A DNA stretch of 5,725 nucleotides from Desulfuromonadaceae bacterium (GCA_030639985.1 DAOWKG010000158.1:1-5725); one strand, 5' to 3'; positions 1 to 5,725 are shown, numbered from the stretch's first letter. Program-made: numbers and translations. The notes: generated from the letters alone by a model not told the origin.

Positions 1-106
1 AGGCATGAAAGCTGGTCTTAACGTTGTTGCCGGCAAGGTTTGCTATGCCGGTGGTGCCGAAGCCTTCGGTCTCGATTATGTTCCGGTTGAGGAGATCCTG
101 AAATAA
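1..106 (+). CDS. ald: Alanine dehydrogenase, C-terminal end (partial)
   Basis: Only the last 34 codons and a TAA stop (104-106) are inside the window; the 5' part lies to the left. The readable tail contains GLNVVAGKVCYAGGAEAFG and ends DYVPVEEILK. This matches the end of bacterial NAD-dependent alanine dehydrogenase, whose C-terminus typically reads GLN...G.VTY.AVA...G..YVP.E. The enzyme reversibly deaminates L-alanine to pyruvate and ammonia with NAD+, in the cytoplasm. None of the catalytic or Rossmann-fold residues are visible, so the call rests on tail similarity recalled from the family. A related member of the alanine dehydrogenase/transhydrogenase family cannot be excluded. The gene converges on the arginine kinase gene, and a strong hairpin terminator follows 27 bases after the stop codon. 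Confidence 0.75.
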   Translation, partial: GMKAGLNVVAGKVCYAGGAEAFGLDYVPVEEILK

Positions 107-132
107 AACCTTTCCACAGATTGCTAATAAAT

Positions 133-170
133 AAAGGGGCCGGGATCAAAGGTTGATCCCGGCCCCTTTT
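133..170. terminator. Bidirectional intrinsic terminator between convergent genes
   Basis: Bases 136-149 (GGGGCCGGGATCAA) pair perfectly with 153-166 around a 3-base loop (AGG). AAA at 133-135 and TTT at 167-169 extend the stem to 17 bp. On the plus strand the GC-rich stem is followed by TTTTGATTATT. On the minus strand it is followed by TTTATTTATT. It lies 27 bases after the alanine dehydrogenase stop and about 50 bases after the arginine kinase stop, so it can end transcripts from both sides. The prediction is structural only. Confidence 0.93.
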
Positions 171-197
171 GATTATTCACAGTCATAATCATTTGTC

Positions 198-209
198 ACA
201 AATATTTGT
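198..209. repeat. 12-bp perfect palindrome near the arginine kinase stop
   Basis: ACAAATATTTGT is its own reverse complement. The neighbouring heptamer ATTTGTC occurs twice (191-197 and 204-210). It is AT-rich and lies between the bidirectional terminator and the arginine kinase stop codon. It may be chance in AT-rich intergenic DNA, or a minor protein-binding site; nothing more can be said from the sequence. Confidence 0.3.
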
Positions 210-219
210 CCAAAGAATA

Positions 220-1254
220 CTACAACACTTTTTCCTGCTGGATAAGTGCCACAACCCCAGCATACATATCCTGCACACATTCAACCTCAGTCACCCCTAA
301 GCGCCTTTTGTTGCTGATATCAAAAATTCCACCTTCACCTTCAGAGTGTTCGCCGTGAATGCCACGTATCTGCAAATGGTGTAAATCGGTAATCCGTTTA
401 AAATCCACCATATCCAAACTTAATTTAGGCAAACGGATATGGACACTGGCACGCATTGCCGTCCCCAGATTTGTCGGGCAACTAGTGAGATACCCAAGAC
501 GCGCATCAAACAGAAACGAGACCGATTTCTCTATTTCTCTAATTGCCTTTACCAACCGGGCAAAAACCACTTCAAGGTCGCCACCCTGCTGCATCGAAAT
601 TATTCTAAGTTGATCTTCTTCGTTAACCCAGACCAAAAAAGTTTTTTGTAGATTATGGAAAATTCCTCGTCCAGCGGGCCAATCACGATTCAATCCGGCA
701 GCTTCCAGAAACCGGTCTCCGGCCTTAAACAGGAAATGGTCAGCGATTAATTGGTTCCGGACCGTTTCGTCCATCCCCGTTAACGAATAATAATTCCCAG
801 CTAACTCCCCACTTAAATTAGTTAACGATTTCGCAACCTGTGCTTCAATTGATTTTCGCTGTGGTGCAGCAAGACCCGGTCCGAGTGGCATACCGGCAAC
901 ATTGCGCCCTACCCTGATTCGGGTTGAAAGAATATATTTTGCGTCTGGATCGGGATCAGGGGCAAATAGTTTTTCGGGATTCAAATTACTACAATGGGTA
1001 TCTGTCGAAGAAAAACCATGATAATCGGCAATGATGGGATCAAAAAGTGGGGCAAAAAGGGTATACGATTCAGCATCACCAGCATAAACCCCAACCCCAC
1101 TATCTTGATTCACAACCCCGGAATTGATTGCCTGTAAAAATGTATATCCGCTGGCGGTTACTTTATCATGCAATACTGAAAAAGTTTGTTGCGATAGATA
1201 CCGACACAACAGTGACGAGCAATCGGAATCAAATTTTGGGAAAGTGGCACTCAT
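220..1254 (-). CDS. Arginine kinase (ATP:guanidino phosphotransferase)
   Basis: A complete 344-aa phosphagen kinase, slightly shorter than animal arginine kinases (about 355). It reversibly transfers phosphate from ATP to L-arginine, giving a phosphoarginine energy buffer in the cytoplasm. The small N-terminal domain (about 1-95) carries the guanidino-specificity loop SGVGVY at 52-57, arginine-type in sequence. The catalytic domain follows. Using Limulus arginine kinase numbering recalled from the literature, the key residues align with a constant offset: R112/R114 (R124/R126), H173 (H185), E213 (E225), R217 (R229), C259 in CPTNLGT (C271), R268 (R280), R297 (R309) and E302 (E314). The interdomain pair D51/R181 (D62/R193) is also kept. 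The N-terminal domain and this loop exclude McsB, the protein-arginine kinase. Two motif positions differ from the usual form: NEEDQLR instead of NEEDHLR, and RGIHGEH instead of RGTRGEH. The ATG at 1254 has AAAGGGGG seven bases upstream (1262-1269) and gives the expected N-terminus. A 300-bp gap separates it from gcvPB. Confidence 0.93.
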   Translation of the reverse strand: MSATFPKFDSDCSSLLCRYLSQQTFSVLHDKVTASGYTFLQAINSGVVNQDSGVGVYAGDAESYTLFAPLFDPIIADYHGFSSTDTHCSNLNPEKLFAPDPDPDAKYILSTRIRVGRNVAGMPLGPGLAAPQRKSIEAQVAKSLTNLSGELAGNYYSLTGMDETVRNQLIADHFLFKAGDRFLEAAGLNRDWPAGRGIFHNLQKTFLVWVNEEDQLRIISMQQGGDLEVVFARLVKAIREIEKSVSFLFDARLGYLTSCPTNLGTAMRASVHIRLPKLSLDMVDFKRITDLHHLQIRGIHGEHSEGEGGIFDISNKRRLGVTEVECVQDMYAGVVALIQQEKVL

Positions 1255-1271
1255 GACCTTACCCCCTTTAT

Positions 1272-1299
1272 ATCAGCCCAGAATGGAGCTGGTTCTGAT
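1272..1299 (-). promoter_or_regulatory. Small stem-loop in the leader of the arginine kinase gene
   Basis: ATCAG (1272-1276) pairs with CTGAT (1295-1299), and CCAG (1278-1281) pairs with CTGG (1289-1292). A small asymmetric internal loop lies between the two stems and the apical loop has 7 bases. In the mRNA this hairpin would end about 17 bases before the start codon, just upstream of the AAAGGGGG ribosome-binding sequence. It could be a 5' UTR structure affecting stability or translation, or it could be chance. I see no recognisable riboswitch and no convincing -35/-10 pair. Confidence 0.3.
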
Positions 1300-1316
1300 T
1301 ATGCTTTTGAATCACC

Positions 1317-1528
1317 CACTCCCGTGTGACGCAGCCGGAGTGGAACAGCTGATTTGAGATTAGAGTGGCAAATGTTTGAGCAAAGCGAGTTTTTGCCACT
1401 CCTCAAAACAGTTGTGGAATGAAGGGAACCAGCCATCGGCTGGCAAGGAGTTCGGGTGCCTTTTTCTGTTTACTCTTTTGTGGCATGACAAAAGAGTAAG
1501 GCGTCGTGCGGGACGCAACCCCGCGACC
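1317..1528. repeat. Cluster of inverted repeats, probable intergenic repeat element
   Basis: This occupies most of the 300-bp non-coding stretch 1255-1554. Five hairpin-forming inverted repeats follow each other. (1) CCACTCC 1316-1322 with GGAGTGG 1337-1343. (2) GAGTGGCAAA 1363-1372 with TTTGCCACTC 1392-1401; its outer flanks CAGCTG.TTTGAG (1346-1358) imperfectly pair with 1402-1414 through a short bulge. (3) CCAGCC 1429-1434 with GGCTGG 1438-1443, loop ATC. (4) TTACTCTTTTG 1470-1480 with CAAAAGAGTAA 1489-1499, an 11-bp perfect stem. (5) GCGTC 1501-1505 with GACGC 1512-1516, with an alternative pairing to CCCG/CGAC downstream. No stem is followed by a clear T-tract in the gcvPB direction. A 125-codon plus-strand reading frame crosses the element and runs into gcvPB antisense, so it is not a gene. 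The density of perfect stems resembles multicopy extragenic repeats; copy number cannot be seen here, and the outer limits are approximate. Confidence 0.65.
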
Positions 1529-1554
1529 TTGATTTTAGTCCAACAGTTAGAACC

Positions 1555-3009
1555 TCAACCATTCCAACGCAATTTAGGTTTCCGTGCCGCAGTAGCCTCA
1601 TCAAGCCGCTTCACTTTAGCCCGTACTGGTGCCTGTTTGAGTAGTTCCGGACTATTTTTTGCTTCTTCAGCTATGGCTAACATAGCATCACAAAACTCAT
1701 CAATCGTCTGCTTACTTTCGGTTTCAGTCGGTTCAATCATCAACGCACCATGAACCACCAAGGGGAAATAGATTGTCGGCGGATGATAACCGTAATCGAT
1801 CAGTCGCTTAGCAACGTCAAGGGTATGACAATCATTCGGCAAACCATCTTCGGAAAAAACCACGTCATGCAAGGAGCGCTGTTGATTCGGAAGATCATAT
1901 GCCCCTTCCAGCCGGGCACGAATATAGTTAGCATTCAGAACCGCCAGCTCAGTAGCTCGATTCAACCCCTCACCACCCATGGATAAGATATAACTGTAGG
2001 CACGCACCAAAATAGCAAAATGGCCATAAAATGATTTCAAGCGACCAATTGACTCGGGACAATCGTATTCTAATTTATAACCATCATCACCTTTGACTAC
2101 AAACGGCACCGGTAGGAATGGCTGCAGTTTTTCAACCACGCCGACCGGACCGGAACCTGGACCGCCACCACCGTGGGGGGTAGAAAAGGTCTTGTGCAAA
2201 TTGAAGTGCATTACATCGATGCCGATATCGCCGGGACGACTGATCCCCATCAAGGCATTAAGGTTGGCACCATCGCTATATACCAAGCCACCACGTTCAT
2301 GTACCAGATCACATATTTCCCGAATATCGGCTTCAAACAAACCCAGGGTATTGGGATTAGTCACCATCAGCGCTGCAACATCATCATCCATTACTGCAGC
2401 AACCGCTTCCTTGCTCAAAATACCATCAGAAGCAACAGTAATAACCTCATAACCACACAGTGCTGCCGAAGCAGGATTGGTACCATGGGCAGTGTCGGGA
2501 ATGATAACCTTGTTGCGTTTTTGACCTTTTGATTCATGCCAGGTACGAATCATCAACATCCCGGCAAACTCACCGTGAGCACCTGCCGCTGGTTGCAATG
2601 TTATTGCGGGAAAACCGGAAATTTCACCCAGATCACGTTGCAGGTTATACATCAACTCCAAAGCACCTTGATTAAATGACTCTGGAGCCAGAGGGTGAAT
2701 ATCGGCAAATCCCGACAAACGTGCCGCTACTTCATTCACCTTGGGATTATATTTCATGGTGCAGCTGCCAAGGGGATAAAAACCGGTGTCGACACCGTAA
2801 TTCCAGGTCGACAAACGGGTATAATGACGGACTACATCAACTTCTGATAACTCTGGAAAATCGGCTATTTCTTCTCTGACAAGACTACGGTCGGGAGTGA
2901 CATCCGGGACATCCAGAGCGGCAATACTGTATCCGACCCGCCCAACTTGAGACTGTTCGAACAGGAGTTTTTCATCCAGAATCAGCCCTCTACCTTCTGT
3001 GGTAATCAT
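1555..3009 (-). CDS. gcvPB: Glycine dehydrogenase (decarboxylating) subunit 2, P-protein C-terminal half
   Basis: A full-length 484-aa PLP subunit of the split glycine decarboxylase. With GcvPA it decarboxylates glycine and transfers the aminomethyl group to the lipoyl arm of GcvH, in the cytoplasm. The pyridoxal-phosphate lysine is K273 in NLHKTFSTPHGGGGPGSGP (271-289), a strongly conserved family segment. Other hallmarks are GSCTMKYNPK (81-90), the segment ending HPLAPE near 110, LQPAAGAHGEFAG (138-150), DTAHGTNPASA (172-182), TNPNTLG (217-223) and the late IYFPLVVHGALMIEPTE segment (413-429). The length matches the family norm. The start overlaps the gcvPA stop by four bases (ATGA, 3006-3009), and GGAGGTGA at 3013-3020 supplies a strong ribosome-binding site inside the end of gcvPA, so the two subunits are probably translationally coupled and made in equal amounts. 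It is the last gene of the gcv run; I found no clear terminator after it. Confidence 0.97.
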   Translation of the reverse strand: MITTEGRGLILDEKLLFEQSQVGRVGYSIAALDVPDVTPDRSLVREEIADFPELSEVDVVRHYTRLSTWNYGVDTGFYPLGSCTMKYNPKVNEVAARLSGFADIHPLAPESFNQGALELMYNLQRDLGEISGFPAITLQPAAGAHGEFAGMLMIRTWHESKGQKRNKVIIPDTAHGTNPASAALCGYEVITVASDGILSKEAVAAVMDDDVAALMVTNPNTLGLFEADIREICDLVHERGGLVYSDGANLNALMGISRPGDIGIDVMHFNLHKTFSTPHGGGGPGSGPVGVVEKLQPFLPVPFVVKGDDGYKLEYDCPESIGRLKSFYGHFAILVRAYSYILSMGGEGLNRATELAVLNANYIRARLEGAYDLPNQQRSLHDVVFSEDGLPNDCHTLDVAKRLIDYGYHPPTIYFPLVVHGALMIEPTETESKQTIDEFCDAMLAIAEEAKNSPELLKQAPVRAKVKRLDEATAARKPKLRWNG

Positions 3010-4355
3010 ACTTCACCTCCGGCCAGAGCGATAACCAGCCTATCAATTTGCTCTCGGCTGTTCTGTTCGGTAACACAGATAAGCAACCCATTCTCCAGAT
3101 CGGCATAGTCCTGGGCAAGATCAACCCCAGCCAAAATGCCTTGCTGCTCCAAGCGCTGTTTCAAAGTAACTACCGGTTCAGGACAGGTAACCACAAACTC
3201 GTTGAATGATGCTCCGGCAAAAGCCACGCTGAAGCCATCCAGCTGTCTAATTTTATCCCGAGCGTAAGCCGCTTTGGCATAGTTTACTTCAGCCAATTTT
3301 CGCAACCCTTGTTTGCCGTGTAATGCCAGATAAATACTGACCATCAAAATACACATGCCCTGATTGGAACAGATATTAGAAGTCGCTTTTTCACGCCGGA
3401 TATGTTGTTCACGGGTCGCCAAAGTCAAGACAAAACCACGTTTACCATCCTGATCGACGGTCTCACCAACCAACCGACCGGGAAGCACACGCATATCTTT
3501 CTTGCGCACCGCAAAGAAACCAATTCCGGGACCGCCATACGACAGCGGAATGCCGAAACTCTGCCCTTCGCCAACAACAACATCGGCACCCAAATCGCCT
3601 GGTGATTTAAAAAGTGCCAAAGCCAGTGGCTCGGTTACCGCCGCCACCAAACGGGCTCCGACCGCATGGGTCAACTCACCAATGTTAGCAAGATCCTCGA
3701 TCTGACCAAAATAATTGGGATAGCCAACCACCACAGCAGCAACTTGATCATCAAGCAATGTTTTGAGTTCGGTTTGATCGGTCACACCATCTAGTTGCGG
3801 AATATTGATCAATTCAACATCAAGATAACGACAATAGGTAGCAACGGTCTGACGATATTGGGGTGGCAACGCCTGTGATAATAAAACTTTATGCCTTTTT
3901 TTCCCCGCACGCACGGTCAACAACACCGCTTCAGCACAGGCAGATGCACCATCGTACATTGAGGCATTAGCGACATCCATCCCGGTTAACTGACAAATCA
4001 GGGTTTGGAATTCGAAAATTGCCTGCAGTGTTCCTTGGCTGATTTCAGGTTGATAAGGGGTATAAGCAGTATAAAATTCACTCCGGCTGACAAGTTGATC
4101 AATAACGGCCGGAATAAAATGGTTATAGGCTCCGCCACCAAGAAAAGAGTCACAAGCAGAAATGGCAGTATTTTGCTTTGCCAGCCCACCGAGAAAAGCC
4201 AAAAGCTCAGCCTCAGACTTTGCAGCAGGCAAATCGAGAGGTCGTTTTAACCGACACTCTTCCGGCACCCAAGAAAACAACTCATCAACACATGACACCC
4301 CGATAGTATCGAGCATCTGCTGTACATCTACATCGGTATGAGGCAGATAACGCAT
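3006..4355 (-). CDS. gcvPA: Glycine dehydrogenase (decarboxylating) subunit 1, P-protein N-terminal half
   Basis: A full-length 449-aa protein equivalent to the N-terminal half of one-chain glycine decarboxylase. It has the PLP-transferase fold without the cofactor lysine and forms the active enzyme with GcvPB. Signature segments are FLGGGAYNHFIP (71-82), YTPYQPEISQGTLQAIFEFQT (98-118), MYDGASACAEA (133-143), the glycine-rich SYGGPGIGFFAVR (272-284), GRLVGET..DGKRGFVLTL (293-312) and ATREQHIRREKATSNICSNQ (313-332). All are intact and the length matches the family. The ATG at 4353-4355 is preceded by AAAGGA with five bases between. It follows the gcvH stop by 59 bases with no convincing terminator between, so it is probably in the same transcript as gcvH. 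No unusual residues were noticed. Confidence 0.97.
   Translation of the reverse strand: MRYLPHTDVDVQQMLDTIGVSCVDELFSWVPEECRLKRPLDLPAAKSEAELLAFLGGLAKQNTAISACDSFLGGGAYNHFIPAVIDQLVSRSEFYTAYTPYQPEISQGTLQAIFEFQTLICQLTGMDVANASMYDGASACAEAVLLTVRAGKKRHKVLLSQALPPQYRQTVATYCRYLDVELINIPQLDGVTDQTELKTLLDDQVAAVVVGYPNYFGQIEDLANIGELTHAVGARLVAAVTEPLALALFKSPGDLGADVVVGEGQSFGIPLSYGGPGIGFFAVRKKDMRVLPGRLVGETVDQDGKRGFVLTLATREQHIRREKATSNICSNQGMCILMVSIYLALHGKQGLRKLAEVNYAKAAYARDKIRQLDGFSVAFAGASFNEFVVTCPEPVVTLKQRLEQQGILAGVDLAQDYADLENGLLICVTEQNSREQIDRLVIALAGGEV
3013..3020 (-). promoter_or_regulatory. Ribosome-binding site of gcvPB within gcvPA
   Basis: GGAGGTGA lies within the last codons of gcvPA, with its GGAGGT core 5 bases before the gcvPB ATG (3007-3009). 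Together with the ATGA stop/start overlap it fixes the gcvPB start and points to coupled translation of the two P-protein halves. Confidence 0.9.
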
Positions 4356-4414
4356 ATTTATCCTTTCAACCGTTACATCAACCTTGGGAAGCTATCCCTG
4401 CTGAACGGATGACC

Positions 4415-4798
4415 TTAATCGGTCTCAACAAATTCCTGATAGGCAGCAACATCGAGTAAATTATCCAATGCAGCAGAATCGGCCACTTTAATTTTAATCA
4501 TCCAGCCCGACTCGTAAGGAGAATTATTCAGGGTTTCAGGCTCATCTGGCAGCTCTTCATTGATTTCTACCACTTCACCGCTCAACGGGGCGTAGACATC
4601 AGACACAGCTTTGACAGATTCGACCACCCCTAAATTTTTGCCCGCTTCCAATATGTCGCCAACTTCTGGCAACTCGACAAAAACGATGTCCCCCAGTTGT
4701 TCCTGAGCAAAATCGGTGATCCCGATAGTGGCGATATCGCCCTCGATCATAATCCACTCATGCTCTTCGGTGTACTTAAGTTCTTCCGGAAAATCCAT
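4415..4798 (-). CDS. gcvH: Glycine cleavage system H protein (lipoyl carrier)
   Basis: A 127-aa lipoyl-domain carrier that shuttles the aminomethyl intermediate from the P-protein to the T-protein and is re-oxidised by lipoamide dehydrogenase. The modified lysine is K63 in LGVVESVKAVSDVYAPLSGEV, the classic H-protein lipoylation context. The N-terminus PEELKYTEEHEW and the segment GITDFAQEQLGDIVFVELPEVG are also typical, as is the C-terminal ESGWMIKIK (96-104). I place the start at the ATG 4796-4798, giving MDFPEEL, because AGGGAGGA (4803-4810) precedes it at proper spacing and the length then matches the family. An in-frame ATG 16 codons further upstream would add residues absent from the family and would put this ribosome-binding site inside the coding region. 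The gene is strongly acidic, as usual for GcvH. A 193-bp gap containing an inverted-repeat element separates it from gcvT. Confidence 0.97.
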   Translation of the reverse strand: MDFPEELKYTEEHEWIMIEGDIATIGITDFAQEQLGDIVFVELPEVGDILEAGKNLGVVESVKAVSDVYAPLSGEVVEINEELPDEPETLNNSPYESGWMIKIKVADSAALDNLLDVAAYQEFVETD

Positions 4799-4802
4799 GC
4801 TA

Positions 4803-4810
4803 TCCTCCCT
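4803..4810 (-). promoter_or_regulatory. Ribosome-binding site deciding the gcvH start
   Basis: AGGGAGGA on the minus strand lies 4 bases before the ATG at 4796-4798. It is the strongest Shine-Dalgarno match near gcvH and favours this start over the in-frame upstream ATG at 4844-4846. Confidence 0.85.
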
Positions 4811-4875
4811 AATAGATAAAACCTGCGGATAAATATTATTAAGCATTCAAAAACTGAATCCAGATGGCTAAGCAT

Positions 4876-4978
4876 AAATTTCGTCCTATAAGGCGTAGTA
4901 ATTTTTCAGGGATGAAGGCTTACATGTAGTAAGTCGAGGGTCTGAAAAAACGCTGCAACACCTTAGGGCGGATATTTT
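4876..4978. repeat. Imperfect long inverted repeat between gcvT and gcvH
   Basis: A roughly 100-bp near-palindrome fills the middle of the 193-bp gap between gcvT and gcvH. TTTTTCAG (4902-4909) pairs with CTGAAAAA (4942-4949). The outer arms, starting AAATTTCGTCC (4876-4886) and ending AGGGCGGATATTTT (4965-4978), are imperfect reverse complements with small gaps. At the centre CTTAC (4919-4923) pairs with GTAAG (4929-4933) around ATGTA, giving a cruciform-like layout. The outer arms share the motif AAATnTC.G(T/C)CCT. No reading frame or transposase is present. The structure resembles a small non-autonomous or extragenic repeat, but the family is not identified from the sequence alone. If transcribed within a gcv mRNA it would form a large hairpin that could attenuate, process or stabilise the message. 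Confidence 0.65.
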
Positions 4979-4991
4979 GCGCCGCCAGCTA

Positions 4992-5725
4992 TTATTTAAC
5001 AAAAGGTAAAGTAGTACGCTCAACCGGCATCTGCCGTTTACGAATCGCTATTTCCAGTGGTTGACCGCTATCGACAACAGCGGTTTCTACCAGTGCCATG
5101 GCTATTCCTTTTTTTAAACTTGGCGACATGGTGCCACTAGTAACGTAACCTACCTCTTTGCCATCACAAAGAACCGGATAACCTTCACGCGGTACCCCTG
5201 AAGTGGTTAGAATCAAAGCGACAGGTTTACGCGATAGACCAACTTTTTTTGCCTTCAGCATTGCATCACGACCGACAAAATTACCCTTATCCAGTTTGGT
5301 AATCCAGCCCAACCGTGCTTCAATCGGCATAATCTCAGCGGTTATTTCGTGCCCATAAAGGGCATAGCCTTTTTCCAACCGCAAGGTATCACGAGCACCC
5401 AGACCAATCGGCACCAGACCCATTGGCTGTCCTACCTGCATCAGTTCTTGCCAGAGCTTGACCCCATCGGCAGCGGCACAATAGAGTTCAAAACCATCCT
5501 CTCCAGTATAGCCGGTACGAGAAATAATGGTGTTGATACCAACAACCTCACCCTCGACAAAACGATAAAATTTAATCGCTGCAAGATCAACTGCAGTAAG
5601 TTTTGCCAGTATTTCTCCAGCGACTGGCCCCTGCAATGCTATTTGCGCATATTCAGCACTGCGATTAAGCAGATTCAGATCGGTATAAATTGAACCCCGT
5701 TGCAAATCTTGCAACCAGGCAAAAT
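4992..5725 (-). CDS. gcvT: Aminomethyltransferase, T-protein (5' end outside window)
   Basis: The 243 C-terminal residues of GcvT (usually about 360-370 aa) are visible. The frame stays open to the window edge, so the true start lies to the right; the TTG at 5712-5714 is an internal leucine codon, since upstream in-frame codons encode F-A-W. The enzyme takes the aminomethyl group from GcvH, releases ammonia and forms 5,10-methylene-tetrahydrofolate. Recognisable segments, in order, are QIALQGP, SRTGYTGEDGFELY in the folate-binding domain, IGLGARDTLRLEKGYALYG, then KGNFVGRD, and the C-terminal REGYPV and GYVTSGTMSPSLKKGIAMALV. The protein ends LPFVK followed by TAA (4992-4994). It is the first visible gene of the cluster in transcription order (T-H-PA-PB). 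Any glycine riboswitch or promoter would lie upstream, outside the window. Confidence 0.96.
   Translation of the reverse strand, partial: FAWLQDLQRGSIYTDLNLLNRSAEYAQIALQGPVAGEILAKLTAVDLAAIKFYRFVEGEVVGINTIISRTGYTGEDGFELYCAAADGVKLWQELMQVGQPMGLVPIGLGARDTLRLEKGYALYGHEITAEIMPIEARLGWITKLDKGNFVGRDAMLKAKKVGLSRKPVALILTTSGVPREGYPVLCDGKEVGYVTSGTMSPSLKKGIAMALVETAVVDSGQPLEIAIRKRQMPVERTTLPFVK

Noticed and set aside
220..1254. McsB-type protein-arginine kinase as an alternative identity
   Set aside because: The protein has the full N-terminal phosphagen kinase domain with the SGVGVY specificity loop, which McsB lacks, and there is no mcsA, ctsR or clpC nearby.
1298..1326. A sigma-70 promoter for arginine kinase using CATAAT (1298-1303, minus strand)
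   Set aside because: No -35-like hexamer occurs at 16-18 bases upstream; only CACGGG-type sequences are present.
1376..1753. A 125-codon plus-strand reading frame across the gcvPB-arginine kinase gap
   Set aside because: It consists of the inverted-repeat cluster plus antisense to the conserved 3' end of gcvPB, and resembles no protein family; it is a by-product of the repeat.
3998..4250. Overlapping small reading frames on both strands within gcvPA
   Set aside because: They lie entirely inside a highly conserved gcvPA segment in other frames, with no family resemblance.
4356..4414. Possible terminator hairpin between gcvH and gcvPA
   Set aside because: Only short stems (CCGTT/AACGG and GGGA/TCCC) occur and no T-tract follows; too weak to call.
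4799..4846. An upstream in-frame ATG that would lengthen GcvH to 143 residues
   Set aside because: The extra 16 residues are not part of the GcvH family, and the strong AGGGAGGA ribosome-binding site lies inside the extension, just before the ATG at 4796-4798.
4799..4991. Glycine riboswitch in the gcvT-gcvH gap
   Set aside because: Glycine riboswitches sit before the first gene of gcv operons and have tandem aptamer features that I do not see; the gap is explained by a palindromic element.
5712..5714. TTG as the start codon of gcvT
   Set aside because: The frame is open to the window edge and the upstream codons continue a protein; the visible part lacks about 120 N-terminal residues of GcvT.

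Overview
The window is a piece of bacterial chromosome at roughly 47-48% G+C (judged by eye). It carries a glycine cleavage operon with a split P-protein, a bacterial arginine kinase and the tail of an alanine dehydrogenase. A two-subunit P-protein (GcvPA + GcvPB) beside a true phosphagen kinase with an arginine-type specificity loop fits a Desulfobacterota/Desulfuromonadia-like ("deltaproteobacterial") host, where bacterial arginine kinases are known. This is an inference from gene content; the window has no marker gene that settles the taxonomy.

Layout, left to right. Positions 1-106 hold the last 34 codons of a plus-strand gene that looks like alanine dehydrogenase. A long hairpin at 133-169 sits between this gene and a convergent minus-strand gene, and should terminate transcription from both sides. 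Positions 220-1254 (minus) encode a complete 344-aa arginine kinase. Positions 1255-1554 are a 300-bp non-coding stretch filled with inverted repeats, probably a genomic intergenic repeat element. Then, all on the minus strand and read from right to left: gcvT (4992-5725, 5' end outside the window), a 193-bp gap with a second imperfect inverted-repeat element (about 4876-4978), gcvH (4415-4798), gcvPA (3006-4355) and gcvPB (1555-3009). gcvPA and gcvPB overlap by 4 nt (ATGA).

How the genes work together. GcvPA/GcvPB decarboxylate glycine and load the aminomethyl group onto the lipoyl arm of GcvH. GcvT passes the one-carbon unit to tetrahydrofolate and releases ammonia. The lipoamide dehydrogenase (L-protein) and the lipoylation enzymes are not in the window. 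Alanine dehydrogenase would interconvert alanine with pyruvate and ammonia, so the two ends share an amino-acid nitrogen theme, but the genes are convergent and not co-transcribed. Arginine kinase would buffer ATP through phosphoarginine. The repeat-filled gap separating it from gcvPB suggests its own transcription unit.

I see no CRISPR array, tRNA, rRNA, transposase, phage gene or undescribed multi-gene system. The parts most worth a second look are the bacterial arginine kinase and the two structured intergenic repeat-like elements placed after and within the gcv cluster.
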